NCBI RefSeq assembly: GCF_000181515.1
Contig: NZ_ABCG01000008.1
Span: 1 to 64,000 of the forward strand
Origin: Erythrobacter sp. SD-21
GTDB lineage: Bacteria; Pseudomonadota; Alphaproteobacteria; Sphingomonadales; Sphingomonadaceae
DNA length: 64,000 nt
Reading direction: 5' to 3'
Shown piece after piece: positions 43,704-52,961 of this stretch (positions are counted from its first letter, which is position 1; each line of letters starts with the position of its first letter). The position numbers were made by a program, and so were the translations under genes. The notes beneath the pieces were generated by a model that was not told where the DNA came from, ran no database searches, and saw only the letters and a program-made list of their open reading frames with translations.

Positions 43704-45098
43704 TCAATCGGTGGGACCGACCATATCCTGTGGTCGTATCATGCGGTCGTAATCCACCTCATTGACCCAGCCGCTCGCCAATGCCGATTCGCGTAGTGTC
43801 GTGCCATCTTCGTGCGCCCGTTTGGCGATTTCGGCAGCCTTGTCGTAACCGATCTCCGGCGCGAGTGCAGTTACCAGAATTAGCGAGTTCTCCACCCCCT
43901 CGGCGATATTTTCGCGGCGCGGCTCCAGACCTTTCAGAAGGTTGTCGGTGAAACTGCGGCAGGCGTCGGCTACCAAGCGCACCGATTGCAGGAAGGTGTA
44001 GGCGACCACCGGGCGATAAGCGTTCAGTTCGAATTGCCCCTGGCTCCCGGCGAACGTGATCGCCGCATGGTTTCCGAAGACCTGCACGCAGACCTGCGTC
44101 AAGGCCTCGACCTGGGTGGGATTGACCTTGCCTGGCATGATCGAGCTGCCGGGCTCGTTCGCAGGCAGCGACAATTCGCCCAGGCCGGCGCGCGGTCCCG
44201 ATCCGAGCAGGCGGATATCGTTGGCGATCTTGTAAAGACTTGCCGCAAGCGAGTTCAGCGCACCATGCGCGAAGACCAGCGCGTCCTGCCCCGCGAGCGC
44301 CTCGAACCTATTGGGCGCGCAGGTGAAGGCCCAACCGGTCTCCTCCGCCAGTTCATCCGCTACAATCCGCCCGAATTCCGCCGGTGCGTTGAGACCGGTG
44401 CCCACCGCAGTGCCGCCCTGCGCGATTTCGAGAAGGCCGGGTAGAACCTGCTCGATCCGCATGAATCCGGCGCGCAATTGCTGGGCGTAACCCGAGAATT
44501 CCTGACCTAGCGTCAGCGGCACCGCATCCTGCGTGTGGGTGCGGCCGATTTTGACTATGTCGCTCCATGCGCTCGCCTTCGCATCCAGTTCCGCGAGCAT
44601 CGCCGCGAGTGAAGGCGCGAGCGACGATTTCAGCGCCGTGACCGCCGCGACGTGGACTGCGGTGGGGATCGTGTCGTTCGACGACTGACTTTTGTTGACA
44701 TGGTCGTTGGGGTGGACCGGAGACTTGCTCCCGACCTCGCCGCCAAGCGCCCTGTTGGCCAGATTGGCGATTACCTCGTTGGCATTCATGTTCGTCTGCG
44801 TGCCCGATCCGGTCTGCCAGACAGAAAGGGGGAATTCCTCGTCCAACTCGCCTGCAGCGATCCTGCTGGCGGCCTGTTCGATCGCATCGGCCAGCGTCTC
44901 GTCGAGCACGCCCAGTTTTCGATTGGCGAGCGCCGCGCCGCGTTTCACTTGGCCAAGGGCATGGATCAGCTCGCGAGGGATGCGCTCTTCCCCGATACGG
45001 AAATTTTCTGTCGATCGCTGCGTCTGAGCGCCCCATAGGCGGTCGGCGGGGACGCGGATTTCGCCCATGGAATCGGTTTCTGTGCGGGTATCGGTCAT
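43704..45098 (-). CDS. fumC: Class II fumarate hydratase
   Basis: FumC interconverts fumarate and malate without iron. From the ATG at 45098 it has 464 residues, a normal length, and starts [19 protein letters not shown]. The superfamily signature [13 protein letters not shown] is near residue 313, preceded by [10 protein letters not shown] and [13 protein letters not shown] better-placed GAGGA supports 45098 over an ATG 9 bases upstream. It follows the PCMT-Ere fusion gene by 36 bases on the same strand. Confidence 0.95.
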   Translation of the reverse strand: MTDTRTETDSMGEIRVPADRLWGAQTQRSTENFRIGEERIPRELIHALGQVKRGAALANRKLGVLDETLADAIEQAASRIAAGELDEEFPLSVWQTGSGTQTNMNANEVIANLANRALGGEVGSKSPVHPNDHVNKSQSSNDTIPTAVHVAAVTALKSSLAPSLAAMLAELDAKASAWSDIVKIGRTHTQDAVPLTLGQEFSGYAQQLRAGFMRIEQVLPGLLEIAQGGTAVGTGLNAPAEFGRIVADELAEETGWAFTCAPNRFEALAGQDALVFAHGALNSLAASLYKIANDIRLLGSGPRAGLGELSLPANEPGSSIMPGKVNPTQVEALTQVCVQVFGNHAAITFAGSQGQFELNAYRPVVAYTFLQSVRLVADACRSFTDNLLKGLEPRRENIAEGVENSLILVTALAPEIGYDKAAEIAKRAHEDGTTLRESALASGWVNEVDYDRMIRPQDMVGPTD

Positions 45099-45134
45099 GG
45101 CTGTCATCCTCGGCTGCACCCTATAGCGTTCGGC

Positions 45135-47102
45135 TCACAGCCCGAAGGGAAAGGTGTCTGCCGCGCCCTCGTGATCTTCATGCTCTTCCAGTGGTTCGAG
45201 CGCGCTGGTCTCGTCGAACCAGCAATAGGCATCGAATTGGTGCGGCAGCACGGCTTCACTGTAGTGGCTCCATCGCTCGGTCTCCGGGCGGTAGATGACA
45301 CCGATGAAGCGTTCAATGAGCGGTTCGGCGAGCCGCTCCGACAGCGCGGGATCGGCCGCGAATTCCAGCAGGAACCGCTCCATCCCGCTATCGTGGCACA
45401 AGCGCTCATAGCTATCGCGGCGCGAGGGTACGACGGACTTCACTTCGCGCTTGCCGTCCCAGTCACTCGCCGCGCTGACGGTGCCGCTATGCGTGCCGAA
45501 ACCAACCAGCGCGACATCATCGCCCCAGCGTTCGCGCGCAAGTTGGCCGAGATTGTGCTCGCCGCGCACCGCGCCCATATCCGTGGCGCGTGCTTCGCCG
45601 ATATGGCTATTGTGCGCCCAGACAAGCGCCTTGCTGTCGGACCCACCTTGATCGAGCAGATGTTCCAGCGTGTCGGTCATGTGGCTGTCACGCAGGTTCC
45701 AGCTATCGGCCCCGCCGTAGTACATGACGCGGTAATACCGCTCCGCCGAGGCGACCAGCCGCGCGTTCATCGCCGCCGAAAAACTTTCGCTATCGAGGGC
45801 CTCGTCTAGCAGGTCACGGCATTGCCGCACCACCGCCTCCTCGCATGCGGCGAACCCCTTGCGCAGCGCCACCCGGCCATAGACGGCCGGATCGGACTGC
45901 CAAGGATGAAGGCAGCCATAACGCTCACGCGCGGTTTGTGCTGCCTCTGGATCTTTCTCGTCGAGATAGGTCAGGATCGCCTCGATCGAGTCCGACATGT
46001 TATAGATGTCGAGACCGTGGAACCCGGCTTTCCTCGGCTCCGGCAAGTTCGCGTTTATGGCGCGCAACTTATGCAGGAATGACGGCATGACGGTGTTGCG
46101 CCACATCCAAGTCGGAAAGCGCCGGAAAGGCGCCTGCGCGCCTTCGGGCTGATCCTGCCCGAGGATAAATCGGTGATAGGCGGCGGCATCGGGCCAGTCG
46201 CCCTCGACCGCGACGATCGTAAATCCGTGGCGTTCGACCAGCCGCTGCGTGATAGCTGCTCGCGCCGCGTAGAACTCGTGCGTGCCGTGGCTGCATTCGC
46301 CCAGCATGACGACGCGCTTGTCCGAGAACCGGTCAAAGGCGGCGGCGAAATCCTCGTCGTCGATTTCGGGAAGCGGCTCGCACGCCCTTGCGATCGCTTC
46401 GGGCAACGGCACATTCCGCATGCTACGATGATCGCTGGCCGAACGCGACCCGTCTTCGGCCACCACCCCGTCGAGCAACGGGACAAAGCGCACCGGTGTT
46501 ATGGCTTGGCTGGTCCATTCGTCCTCTCCAGTACGCATGATCGCGGTGAGTTGCTGGACTTCCTCCTCGCCGACAGGAATGACCAGCCGCCCGCCTACCT
46601 TAAGCTGGCGCTTGAGCGTCTCGGGTACGCTGTCAAACCGCGCCGCGACCACAATCGCGTCGAAGGGAGCCTCGTCCGGCAGTCCGTTCAGACCATCGCC
46701 CGCAATGATCTCGCAATTGTCGTAGCCGAGTTGCTCGATCCGCGCCGCCGCTTGCCTTGCCAGCGCCTCGTGCCGCTCGATCGCATGGACATGACCGGCA
46801 ATGCGGGAGAGGACGGCTGCGGCATAGCCCGATCCGGCCCCGACTTCGAGCACGCGGTCGCCTGTCCCGACTTCCGCCGCATCCATCATGCAGGCGACGA
46901 TGAAGGGCTGGCTGATCGTCTGGCCCGAAGGGATGGGTAACGCGGTATCCTCATAGGCGAATTCTTCCATCCCGGGGTCGACGAAGATTTCGCGCGGGAC
47001 TTCTGCCAAGGCGGACAAGATCGCTTCGTCGCGAATACCGCGCGCGGCAATCTGGTTGCGGACCATCAGCTTGCGCTGGCCGGCATAGTCAGCGCCGCTC
47101 AA
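45135..47102 (-). CDS. Protein-L-isoaspartate methyltransferase / erythromycin-esterase fusion
   Basis: This 655-residue protein has an N-terminal PCMT-type SAM methyltransferase (about 1-215: MVRNQIAARGI, PSGQTISQPFIVACM, VLEVGAGSGYAAAVL) followed by an erythromycin-esterase/succinoglycan-biosynthesis (Ere-like) domain (about 235-650: LGECSHGTHEFYAARA, VAVEGDWPDA, WAHNSHIG). PCMT repairs isoaspartyl residues; Ere-like enzymes are hydrolases of varied substrates. The TTG start at 47102 overlaps the L,D-transpeptidase stop (TTGA) with GGAGG seven bases upstream, and it keeps the complete PCMT N-terminus. The domain order is uninterrupted. Confidence 0.85.
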   Translation of the reverse strand: MSGADYAGQRKLMVRNQIAARGIRDEAILSALAEVPREIFVDPGMEEFAYEDTALPIPSGQTISQPFIVACMMDAAEVGTGDRVLEVGAGSGYAAAVLSRIAGHVHAIERHEALARQAAARIEQLGYDNCEIIAGDGLNGLPDEAPFDAIVVAARFDSVPETLKRQLKVGGRLVIPVGEEEVQQLTAIMRTGEDEWTSQAITPVRFVPLLDGVVAEDGSRSASDHRSMRNVPLPEAIARACEPLPEIDDEDFAAAFDRFSDKRVVMLGECSHGTHEFYAARAAITQRLVERHGFTIVAVEGDWPDAAAYHRFILGQDQPEGAQAPFRRFPTWMWRNTVMPSFLHKLRAINANLPEPRKAGFHGLDIYNMSDSIEAILTYLDEKDPEAAQTARERYGCLHPWQSDPAVYGRVALRKGFAACEEAVVRQCRDLLDEALDSESFSAAMNARLVASAERYYRVMYYGGADSWNLRDSHMTDTLEHLLDQGGSDSKALVWAHNSHIGEARATDMGAVRGEHNLGQLARERWGDDVALVGFGTHSGTVSAASDWDGKREVKSVVPSRRDSYERLCHDSGMERFLLEFAADPALSERLAEPLIERFIGVIYRPETERWSHYSEAVLPHQFDAYCWFDETSALEPLEEHEDHEGAADTFPFGL

Positions 47103-48139
47103 GATGCACCGCCAGCCTGGTTGACAAACACCACGTCCGTCCCCTGGCCGACTGCGTCCGCCAGCTCCTTGGCATCCCAATTGGTGAGTCTTACGCAGCC
47201 ATGGCTGGCGGTCTTGCCGATCAGTTGCGGGTCGGGCGATCCATGGATGCCATATCCGGGTTTGCTCAGATCAACCCAGATGCCGCCAACCGGATTGTTC
47301 GGCCCGGGCGGAATGATCAGCTTTTCGTCGGGACCCCATTCGCGCCCGGTCGGATCGAAGGTGTAGTTCGCATCAGGCGCTACCGCGACCACTTCCATCG
47401 AACCGGACGGGCTGGGAAACTGCGCACTGCCCACCGTCGCGGGATAGCTGGCAAGGACATTGCCCCGCTCGTCGAAAGCGACGACCGAATTGTCCGACTT
47501 GCGGACCTCAATCCGGGCGACCTGCGAAGGAAGCGTCTCATCGCCATGCGCAACAATAGTGATCCGCGTCCCGACGCGGTTGAAATCGGCGTCGGGATTG
47601 AGCGCCCGAAGCAGGTCCTGATCCATATGGAAACGGTCAGCGATCAGCTCCTGCGGCGAGGTCCAACCAACACGCTCCAGCGCTGCCATCGCTGACATAG
47701 CACTTGGCACACGGAAGAACGGTCCGTCCACGTCGTCGCGCGTAATCGTGTAGGTCTCGAAGATCTCACCGCGCTGCGACTTTATCAGTGATCGTATCAG
47801 CTGTGGATCGAGGCCTCCCTCAGCGGGAAGCCCGCGGGCTTGTCGGAAATGCTGGATCGCCCGCATCGTGTTGCCGCCCATGTAACCATCGATCACGCCA
47901 GGCGAATGGCGGCTTCGATCAAGCATAACCTGCGCGGCAAGCACTACGCGCGAACGCGAGCCCGAAAATGCGGTTTCAGGCACCAAGGGTGGGATTTTTA
48001 GATCAAGGCTTTCGCTTTGCGTCGTCTCGGGGCCAGCTATGGCGTCGGTTGACTGGGCACGCGATAGTGATGGCATACAAAACACCGGGGTGGCGATCAG
48101 CACCACCAAGGTTCGGTCCATGCGAAGAAATGCAGGCAT
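47099..48139 (-). CDS. L,D-transpeptidase (YkuD) with PG-binding domain, second copy
   Basis: This 346-residue exported protein has a signal peptide (hydrophobic LVVLIATPVFCMPSLSRA), a peptidoglycan-binding-like repeat (AAQVMLDRSRHSPGVIDGYMG), a middle LysM-like region, and a YkuD domain with HGSPDPQ and SHGCVRLTNWD. It has the same domain order and many of the same phrases as the protein at 7119-8393 but is not a lipoprotein. An ATG at 48121 (MDRTLVVL) is an equally good start. It is coupled to the PCMT-Ere gene by TTGA. Confidence 0.9.
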   Translation of the reverse strand: MPAFLRMDRTLVVLIATPVFCMPSLSRAQSTDAIAGPETTQSESLDLKIPPLVPETAFSGSRSRVVLAAQVMLDRSRHSPGVIDGYMGGNTMRAIQHFRQARGLPAEGGLDPQLIRSLIKSQRGEIFETYTITRDDVDGPFFRVPSAMSAMAALERVGWTSPQELIADRFHMDQDLLRALNPDADFNRVGTRITIVAHGDETLPSQVARIEVRKSDNSVVAFDERGNVLASYPATVGSAQFPSPSGSMEVVAVAPDANYTFDPTGREWGPDEKLIIPPGPNNPVGGIWVDLSKPGYGIHGSPDPQLIGKTASHGCVRLTNWDAKELADAVGQGTDVVFVNQAGGAS

Positions 48140-48332
48140 CGTTAACTAACTGGGCTGCCTGCGCGGAAGTTCCGATCTACTCAGTCCCAAGAAGGCTGTT
48201 AAGCATACGATTTGATGTTTAAACCAAAAGGCCCGCATCCGACGACACAAGCGGCATCCCCGTTTCAGGCGGCTATCAAACCGGATACCTTGTGGTGGAC
48301 GTTGTGGACGGCGGCCGTGTCTCGCCAGACAC

Positions 48333-49661
48333 CTAGGTCGTCTCCTGCGGGGAAGCGCGGCGTGCTGCACCGCGGGGGGCGATACGCCAGACGGTGTTCG
48401 ACACATCATCCGCGACATATAGTACGCGACGCGCTTCATCGTATGTCACGCCAACCGGGCGCCCCCTCGCGTGCCCGTCTTTCAGGAAACCTGTGAGCAG
48501 GTCGATGGGCTCGCCGCTCGGACGCCCCCCCCGGAAGGGTACGAAGACAACCTTGTAGCCCGACGGATCGGCACGATTCCAACTTCCGTGCATCCCGACA
48601 AACGCACCTTCGCCGAACCGGCCACCCAAGCCACCCTCGGTGGTGAAATCGACACCAAGTGCGGCAACATGGGAGCCCAGCGCGTAGTCAGGCACAACGG
48701 CGTTCTTGACTAGGTCGGGCCTCGCCGGCTTGATCCTCGGATCGACGTTCTGACCGTAGTAACTGTAAGGCCAGCCATAAAAGGCACCGTCGCGCACGGA
48801 AGTCAGATAATCAGGCACGAGTTGCGGTCCGAGTTCGTCACGCTCGTTGACGACCGCCCAAAGCTGCTCGTTCCACGGGTCAAAAGCGAGTGCGGTGGGG
48901 TTGCGGATGCCGGAGGCAAAAATCCGGCTGGCGCCCGTTTCGCGGTCTATCTCCCATATCACCGCACGGTCTTCTTCGACGTCCATGCCGCGTTCGCCGA
49001 CATTGCTGTTAGAGCCGATGCCCACATAGAGCTTCGAGCCATCGGGGCTGGCGGTCATCGCCTTGGTCCAGTGGTGATTGATCTTGGCGGGAAGCTTTGT
49101 GACTTCGGTACCAGAGCCCGCGATACTGGTCGCTCCTTCGGTATATTCGAAGCTTACCAGATTACCCTGATTGGCTACGTAGAGCGTGCCATCGACGAAG
49201 GCTAAGCCGTACGGAGCGTCGAGACCCTCGATAAAAGTGGTCTGGAGATCGGTCTGCCCATCTCCGTCCTCATCGCGTAGCAACGTTATCCTGTTACCCC
49301 CCTTGACCGAACTTTTGCCGCGCTTCTTTATCCAACCTGCAATGACATCCTTGGGCCTCAATTTGGGCGCTTTGCCGCCAGCCCCCTCTGCGACCAAAAT
49401 GTCTCCATTGGGCAGGACTAAGGTCTGCCGAGGAATTTTCAGATCCTGCGCAATTGCAGAAACGGTGTACCCTTCGGGCACGGCAGGCAGTTCGTCCCCC
49501 CAACCCTCCGGCGTCGGGATTTCCATCGCCGGCACCAGAGAGTCGTTCTGTTCGGGAAGTTCGGGCCGCTCACCGGTTTGATGGAGATCGGGATCGCTGC
49601 TGACCTGGCAGGCGGTAAGGGCGAAAGTTAGCGGGAAAGCAAGATGAGCTAGGCGATTCAT
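48333..49661 (-). CDS. PQQ-type sugar (sorbosone) dehydrogenase lipoprotein
   Basis: This 442-residue periplasmic lipoprotein (signal MNRLAHLAFPLTFALTACQV, lipobox LTAC) has a six-blade beta-propeller of the soluble glucose/sorbosone dehydrogenase type. Propeller repeats include PNGDILVAEG, LDAPYGLAFVDGTLYVAN, NHHWTKAMTASPDGSKLYVGIGS, SGIRNPTALAFDPWNEQLW and GRPVGVTYDEARRVLYVADD. The HH pair and NP motifs fit PQQ and calcium sites of that family. It would pass electrons from sugars or aldehydes to a quinone or cytochrome. The start overlaps the DUF2231 stop by ATGA. Confidence 0.85.
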   Translation of the reverse strand: MNRLAHLAFPLTFALTACQVSSDPDLHQTGERPELPEQNDSLVPAMEIPTPEGWGDELPAVPEGYTVSAIAQDLKIPRQTLVLPNGDILVAEGAGGKAPKLRPKDVIAGWIKKRGKSSVKGGNRITLLRDEDGDGQTDLQTTFIEGLDAPYGLAFVDGTLYVANQGNLVSFEYTEGATSIAGSGTEVTKLPAKINHHWTKAMTASPDGSKLYVGIGSNSNVGERGMDVEEDRAVIWEIDRETGASRIFASGIRNPTALAFDPWNEQLWAVVNERDELGPQLVPDYLTSVRDGAFYGWPYSYYGQNVDPRIKPARPDLVKNAVVPDYALGSHVAALGVDFTTEGGLGGRFGEGAFVGMHGSWNRADPSGYKVVFVPFRGGRPSGEPIDLLTGFLKDGHARGRPVGVTYDEARRVLYVADDVSNTVWRIAPRGAARRASPQETT

Positions 49662-50092
49662 GCGCGTTGCACCACTGCCTGAGTGCCGTAGGCAATAAAC
49701 GCCGCGATCAAGGCCAAGATCGAGCAAAGGACCGAAAGCACGAGTCCCAAAGTTCCAACGGAATGCCAGCCGTCACGAGCGTGCTGGAAAGCATTCAGGA
49801 CACCGAGGCCGAACATTGCGGCGATGATAATCACATAGACCGTACCTCGACTTTTCGCGTGGCGAGCTCTTCCGAAGAAGAGGCCGAGCAATGCCCATGC
49901 GAGCACCAGACCGGCAAAAAGGTCCGCCCCGGCAATCAGCCATGATGAGAAGTTGGTCCACTGGATTTCGGCCGTATTCAGATAGGTAATGTCGGTAAGT
50001 AGCGCGGCAGGATAAAGCGCCACAGGAAATGCAAGCAGGATCGCGTGCAAGGGATTTGCAAAAGAACGGGAATTAGTGACTCTGCGGTCCAT
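49658..50092 (-). CDS. DUF2231 membrane protein
   Basis: This 144-residue inner-membrane protein has four membrane segments. It starts with FANPLHAILLAFPVALYPAALLTD, matching the DUF2231 opening (PLH and early FP/D). His residues in helices could bind heme but this is unproved. DUF2231 genes often stand beside PQQ sugar dehydrogenases; here the stop overlaps the dehydrogenase start by ATGA. An electron-transfer partner role is inferred only. Confidence 0.8.
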   Translation of the reverse strand: MDRRVTNSRSFANPLHAILLAFPVALYPAALLTDITYLNTAEIQWTNFSSWLIAGADLFAGLVLAWALLGLFFGRARHAKSRGTVYVIIIAAMFGLGVLNAFQHARDGWHSVGTLGLVLSVLCSILALIAAFIAYGTQAVVQRA

Positions 50093-50128
50093 GCGGGCAA
50101 TCTCCTCTGGCGGCTTTGCCTCCCTGAC

Positions 50129-50431
50129 CTAACCCACAATGGCAGGGATAGTGCCGCAGATTATACCTGCCCCAGCCAGGCCGAGGGCGCCGAGGGCAAG
50201 CGACGAGCGGGGAGCAGGTAGCGTCCGGACTTGTACCAGCAATACGGCGATTGCGATTAGACCAGCAACTATCGCGATGATCCGTGCAATGTCGTCATCG
50301 GGGAAAATTAGCACCCCGGCGTAGCTGACGGTGAAATGCGCCGACCAGATCACGAAGGCGATCAGAAGCGTGCGATAGATCGAAGGACGGTCGATGGGGT
50401 CGCCAATCTCGCTGTTATTCGCTTCAGACAC
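50129..50431 (-). CDS. Small membrane protein of the caa3 oxidase cluster
   Basis: This 100-residue protein has three predicted membrane segments and a short polar N-terminus. It overlaps the end of the subunit I+III gene by 8 bases and starts with GTG at 50431. Its position fits a small accessory subunit (subunit IV-like) of the oxidase, but no sequence motif proves it. Confidence 0.7.
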   Translation of the reverse strand: MSEANNSEIGDPIDRPSIYRTLLIAFVIWSAHFTVSYAGVLIFPDDDIARIIAIVAGLIAIAVLLVQVRTLPAPRSSLALGALGLAGAGIICGTIPAIVG

Positions 50432-52961
50432 CGGGGAACACCCTCGGCAAGAGAGTAAAGATCATGCCCTGCAGCGCGCAGAACATTTTGAAACGTGCGA
50501 CGATATCCATGGTCACGTTTGTCGGAGTGGTCATGATGCCTCGTGCTTCGCGAAAGGCGAGATAGGCCGCCATGATGACAGCAACTACGACCACCTGTCC
50601 CTGAAGCACCGAAAGCATGAAGACAGTCGCACCCATGCCATTCGCAGTGGGTTCAAGACCCGTAGCGAGCCAACCAGTCACATCGAGATATAACGCTCCG
50701 ACCAACAGTGCCGCAGCAAGTGCCTCCAGCATCCAAGGCAGGTCTTCGGCAAGCCGCCCTTCTTTCGTTGCGAGAAACCGACGCCCGCCCCAAGCCGCAA
50801 GAAGCGCCGTCGCTTCTATCCCGACAATCATTACGGTTTCACCGAGGGGCGGAGGCGCGCTCCAGACTTCGGGATTGATTCCATAGAGATAGAGATAGGC
50901 AAATACGGCCATGAAGCCGATCATGCCGATTACGACCATCAAAGTGTTCAACGCCCACCAGCCGTGGCTTTTCGGCCCGGTGATTGCGATCGGCACCTCG
51001 ATACCGCCACCGATGTCGGCGCTTTCCTGTTTGATTGGACGGTCGGTTTCCCATAGCCATCGTAGCGTGCTCAGCACCGCTACAATCCCGCAGAAAACCG
51101 CAAAGGCATAGCCCTGCACCGTCAGCGAAAGGAAGAAAAGAGCGGTAAACACAGCAGCCGACAACGGCCATGGCGACGGGCCGGGCATGAGCTGAACATA
51201 CTGAGGTTCAGCCATCACGGTGGAGGTGATCAGTGTCTCGCGCTGGCCGGTGGCAGAGTTCGGAAGGAAATAGCGCCCTTCTTCGACTTCCTTCGAGATC
51301 TGGGGGCGGTCCCACAACGGCTCACGCGACGTGACCAGCGGAATGGAGCGCGTGGAATACAGACCGGTCGGAAGCCATTCGAGCGTGCCGCCGCCGTAGA
51401 TATTGCCCGCATCGTCATGAACTGTGAAGCGAAAGCGGCGTGCGAGATCAAACAGGAATAGGAGTATCCCTGCTGCCAATACGAAAGCGCCGATGGTAGA
51501 CACCAAGTTGAGCAGATCAAGATCGCGGCCGGGCAAATAGGTATAGACCCTGCGTGGCATGCCCATGAGGCCGGTCAGGTGCATCGGGAAGAAAGTGATA
51601 TGAAGACCCGCGAACATCAGCCCGAAGACCCATCTGCCAACTCGCTCGGACAATGACCTGCTACTGGTCATGCCGTGCCAGTGATAAAACGCGGCAAACA
51701 TCGGAAAAACCATACCGCCCATCAGCACATAATGGAGGTGGGCGACAATGAAATAGGTATCATGCGCCTGCCAGTCGAAGGGCACCATGCCCACCATCAC
51801 GCCGGTCAACCCACCCATCGTGAAAATTACCACGCTCCCGACAACGAATAGCGCGGGTGTGGTCCATTTGATCTTGCCGCTGGCGAGCGTCGCAATCCAG
51901 CAGAACACCTGTATCCCGGCAGGCAGACTGACCGCCATGCTCGCGGCGGAGAAATAGCCTGCAGAGACTCGCGGCATGTCAGTAGTGAACATGTGATGCG
52001 CCCAGACGCCAAAGCTGATGAACCCGGTAGCAACCAGTGCCAGCACATTGAGGCGGTACCCAACGAGCGGCACCTTCGCGACTGCTGCCACCATCATGCT
52101 CATCAGACCCGCGGCAGGGATGAAGATGATGTAAACTTCCGGATGACCGAAAAACCAGAAGAGGTGTTGCCACAGCATCGGATCGCCGCCGCGAAGTGCA
52201 TCGAAGAAAGGCCAATTAAACGCTCGTTCGATCTCCAACAGCATGGTGCACAGGATCACGCTCGGAAAAGCGACCACAATCATTACTGCGAACACCAGCA
52301 TCGCCCATGCAAACATCGGCATCTTGTCGAGGGTCATTCCCGGCGCGCGGGTGCGCAACACACCCACAATGATCTCGATCGCTCCAGCTATCGCCGAGAT
52401 CTCGATGAAACCGATGCCGAGCAACCAGAAGTCGGTGTTGATACCGGGACTGAAGGCAATGCTCGTCAGCGGCGGATACATGAACCAGCCACCGTCAGGC
52501 GCCAGCCCGACGAATAGCGAGAGAAAAAACATCGTCCCGCCTACGAAATAGGCCCAGAAAGCGAAGGCCGACAGTCTGGGGAACGGTAAATCGCGTGCCG
52601 CCAGCATCTGCGGCAAAAGCATGATCCCGATCGCCTCCACCATCGGCACGGCAAACAGGAACATCATCACCGTTCCGTGCATCGTGAAGAACTGGTTATA
52701 GGTGTCGACGCCAAGGAAATCCTGCATCGGAGCGGCGAGCTGTACGCGCATGCCCAGCGCCAGAATTCCTGCTGCAAGAAAGAAACCAAAAGCGGTGACG
52801 ACGTACCAGAAACCGACGTAGTTGTTATTGACCGCGGTAAGGCGTGCCCATCCTTGGGGCGCGCGCCAGATGCGGTTCAATTCCTCTACCTCGCTGTCGG
52901 GGCGCTTCTCGGTTGGAAAGCGCTCGTAAAGCGCATAATCGAAACCCGTCTCGGATCTCAT
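50424..52961 (-). CDS. ctaD: Cytochrome c oxidase subunit I fused to subunit III
   Basis: This 845-residue catalytic subunit of a heme-copper oxidase reduces oxygen and pumps protons. Subunit I (about 1-560) has the heme-a and CuB histidine regions FTMHGTVMMFLFAVP, WFFGHPEVYIIFIPAAG (CuB His with cross-linked Tyr), VWAHHMFT and IVAHLHYVLMGG. A roughly 50-residue loop (DDAGNIYGGG) leads into a subunit-III-like region with seven helices (about 600-845), as in caa3-type CoxAC fusions. The start overlaps the coxB stop by ATGA. Confidence 0.94.
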   Translation of the reverse strand: MRSETGFDYALYERFPTEKRPDSEVEELNRIWRAPQGWARLTAVNNNYVGFWYVVTAFGFFLAAGILALGMRVQLAAPMQDFLGVDTYNQFFTMHGTVMMFLFAVPMVEAIGIMLLPQMLAARDLPFPRLSAFAFWAYFVGGTMFFLSLFVGLAPDGGWFMYPPLTSIAFSPGINTDFWLLGIGFIEISAIAGAIEIIVGVLRTRAPGMTLDKMPMFAWAMLVFAVMIVVAFPSVILCTMLLEIERAFNWPFFDALRGGDPMLWQHLFWFFGHPEVYIIFIPAAGLMSMMVAAVAKVPLVGYRLNVLALVATGFISFGVWAHHMFTTDMPRVSAGYFSAASMAVSLPAGIQVFCWIATLASGKIKWTTPALFVVGSVVIFTMGGLTGVMVGMVPFDWQAHDTYFIVAHLHYVLMGGMVFPMFAAFYHWHGMTSSRSLSERVGRWVFGLMFAGLHITFFPMHLTGLMGMPRRVYTYLPGRDLDLLNLVSTIGAFVLAAGILLFLFDLARRFRFTVHDDAGNIYGGGTLEWLPTGLYSTRSIPLVTSREPLWDRPQISKEVEEGRYFLPNSATGQRETLITSTVMAEPQYVQLMPGPSPWPLSAAVFTALFFLSLTVQGYAFAVFCGIVAVLSTLRWLWETDRPIKQESADIGGGIEVPIAITGPKSHGWWALNTLMVVIGMIGFMAVFAYLYLYGINPEVWSAPPPLGETVMIVGIEATALLAAWGGRRFLATKEGRLAEDLPWMLEALAAALLVGALYLDVTGWLATGLEPTANGMGATVFMLSVLQGQVVVVAVIMAAYLAFREARGIMTTPTNVTMDIVARFKMFCALQGMIFTLLPRVFPGV

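Noticed and set aside
48148-48173. GGAAC-N17-AGTT upstream of the second L,D-transpeptidase as an EcfG promoter
   Set aside because: The -10 element has a mismatch in the most conserved base and there is no supporting second site. Kept only as a remark.
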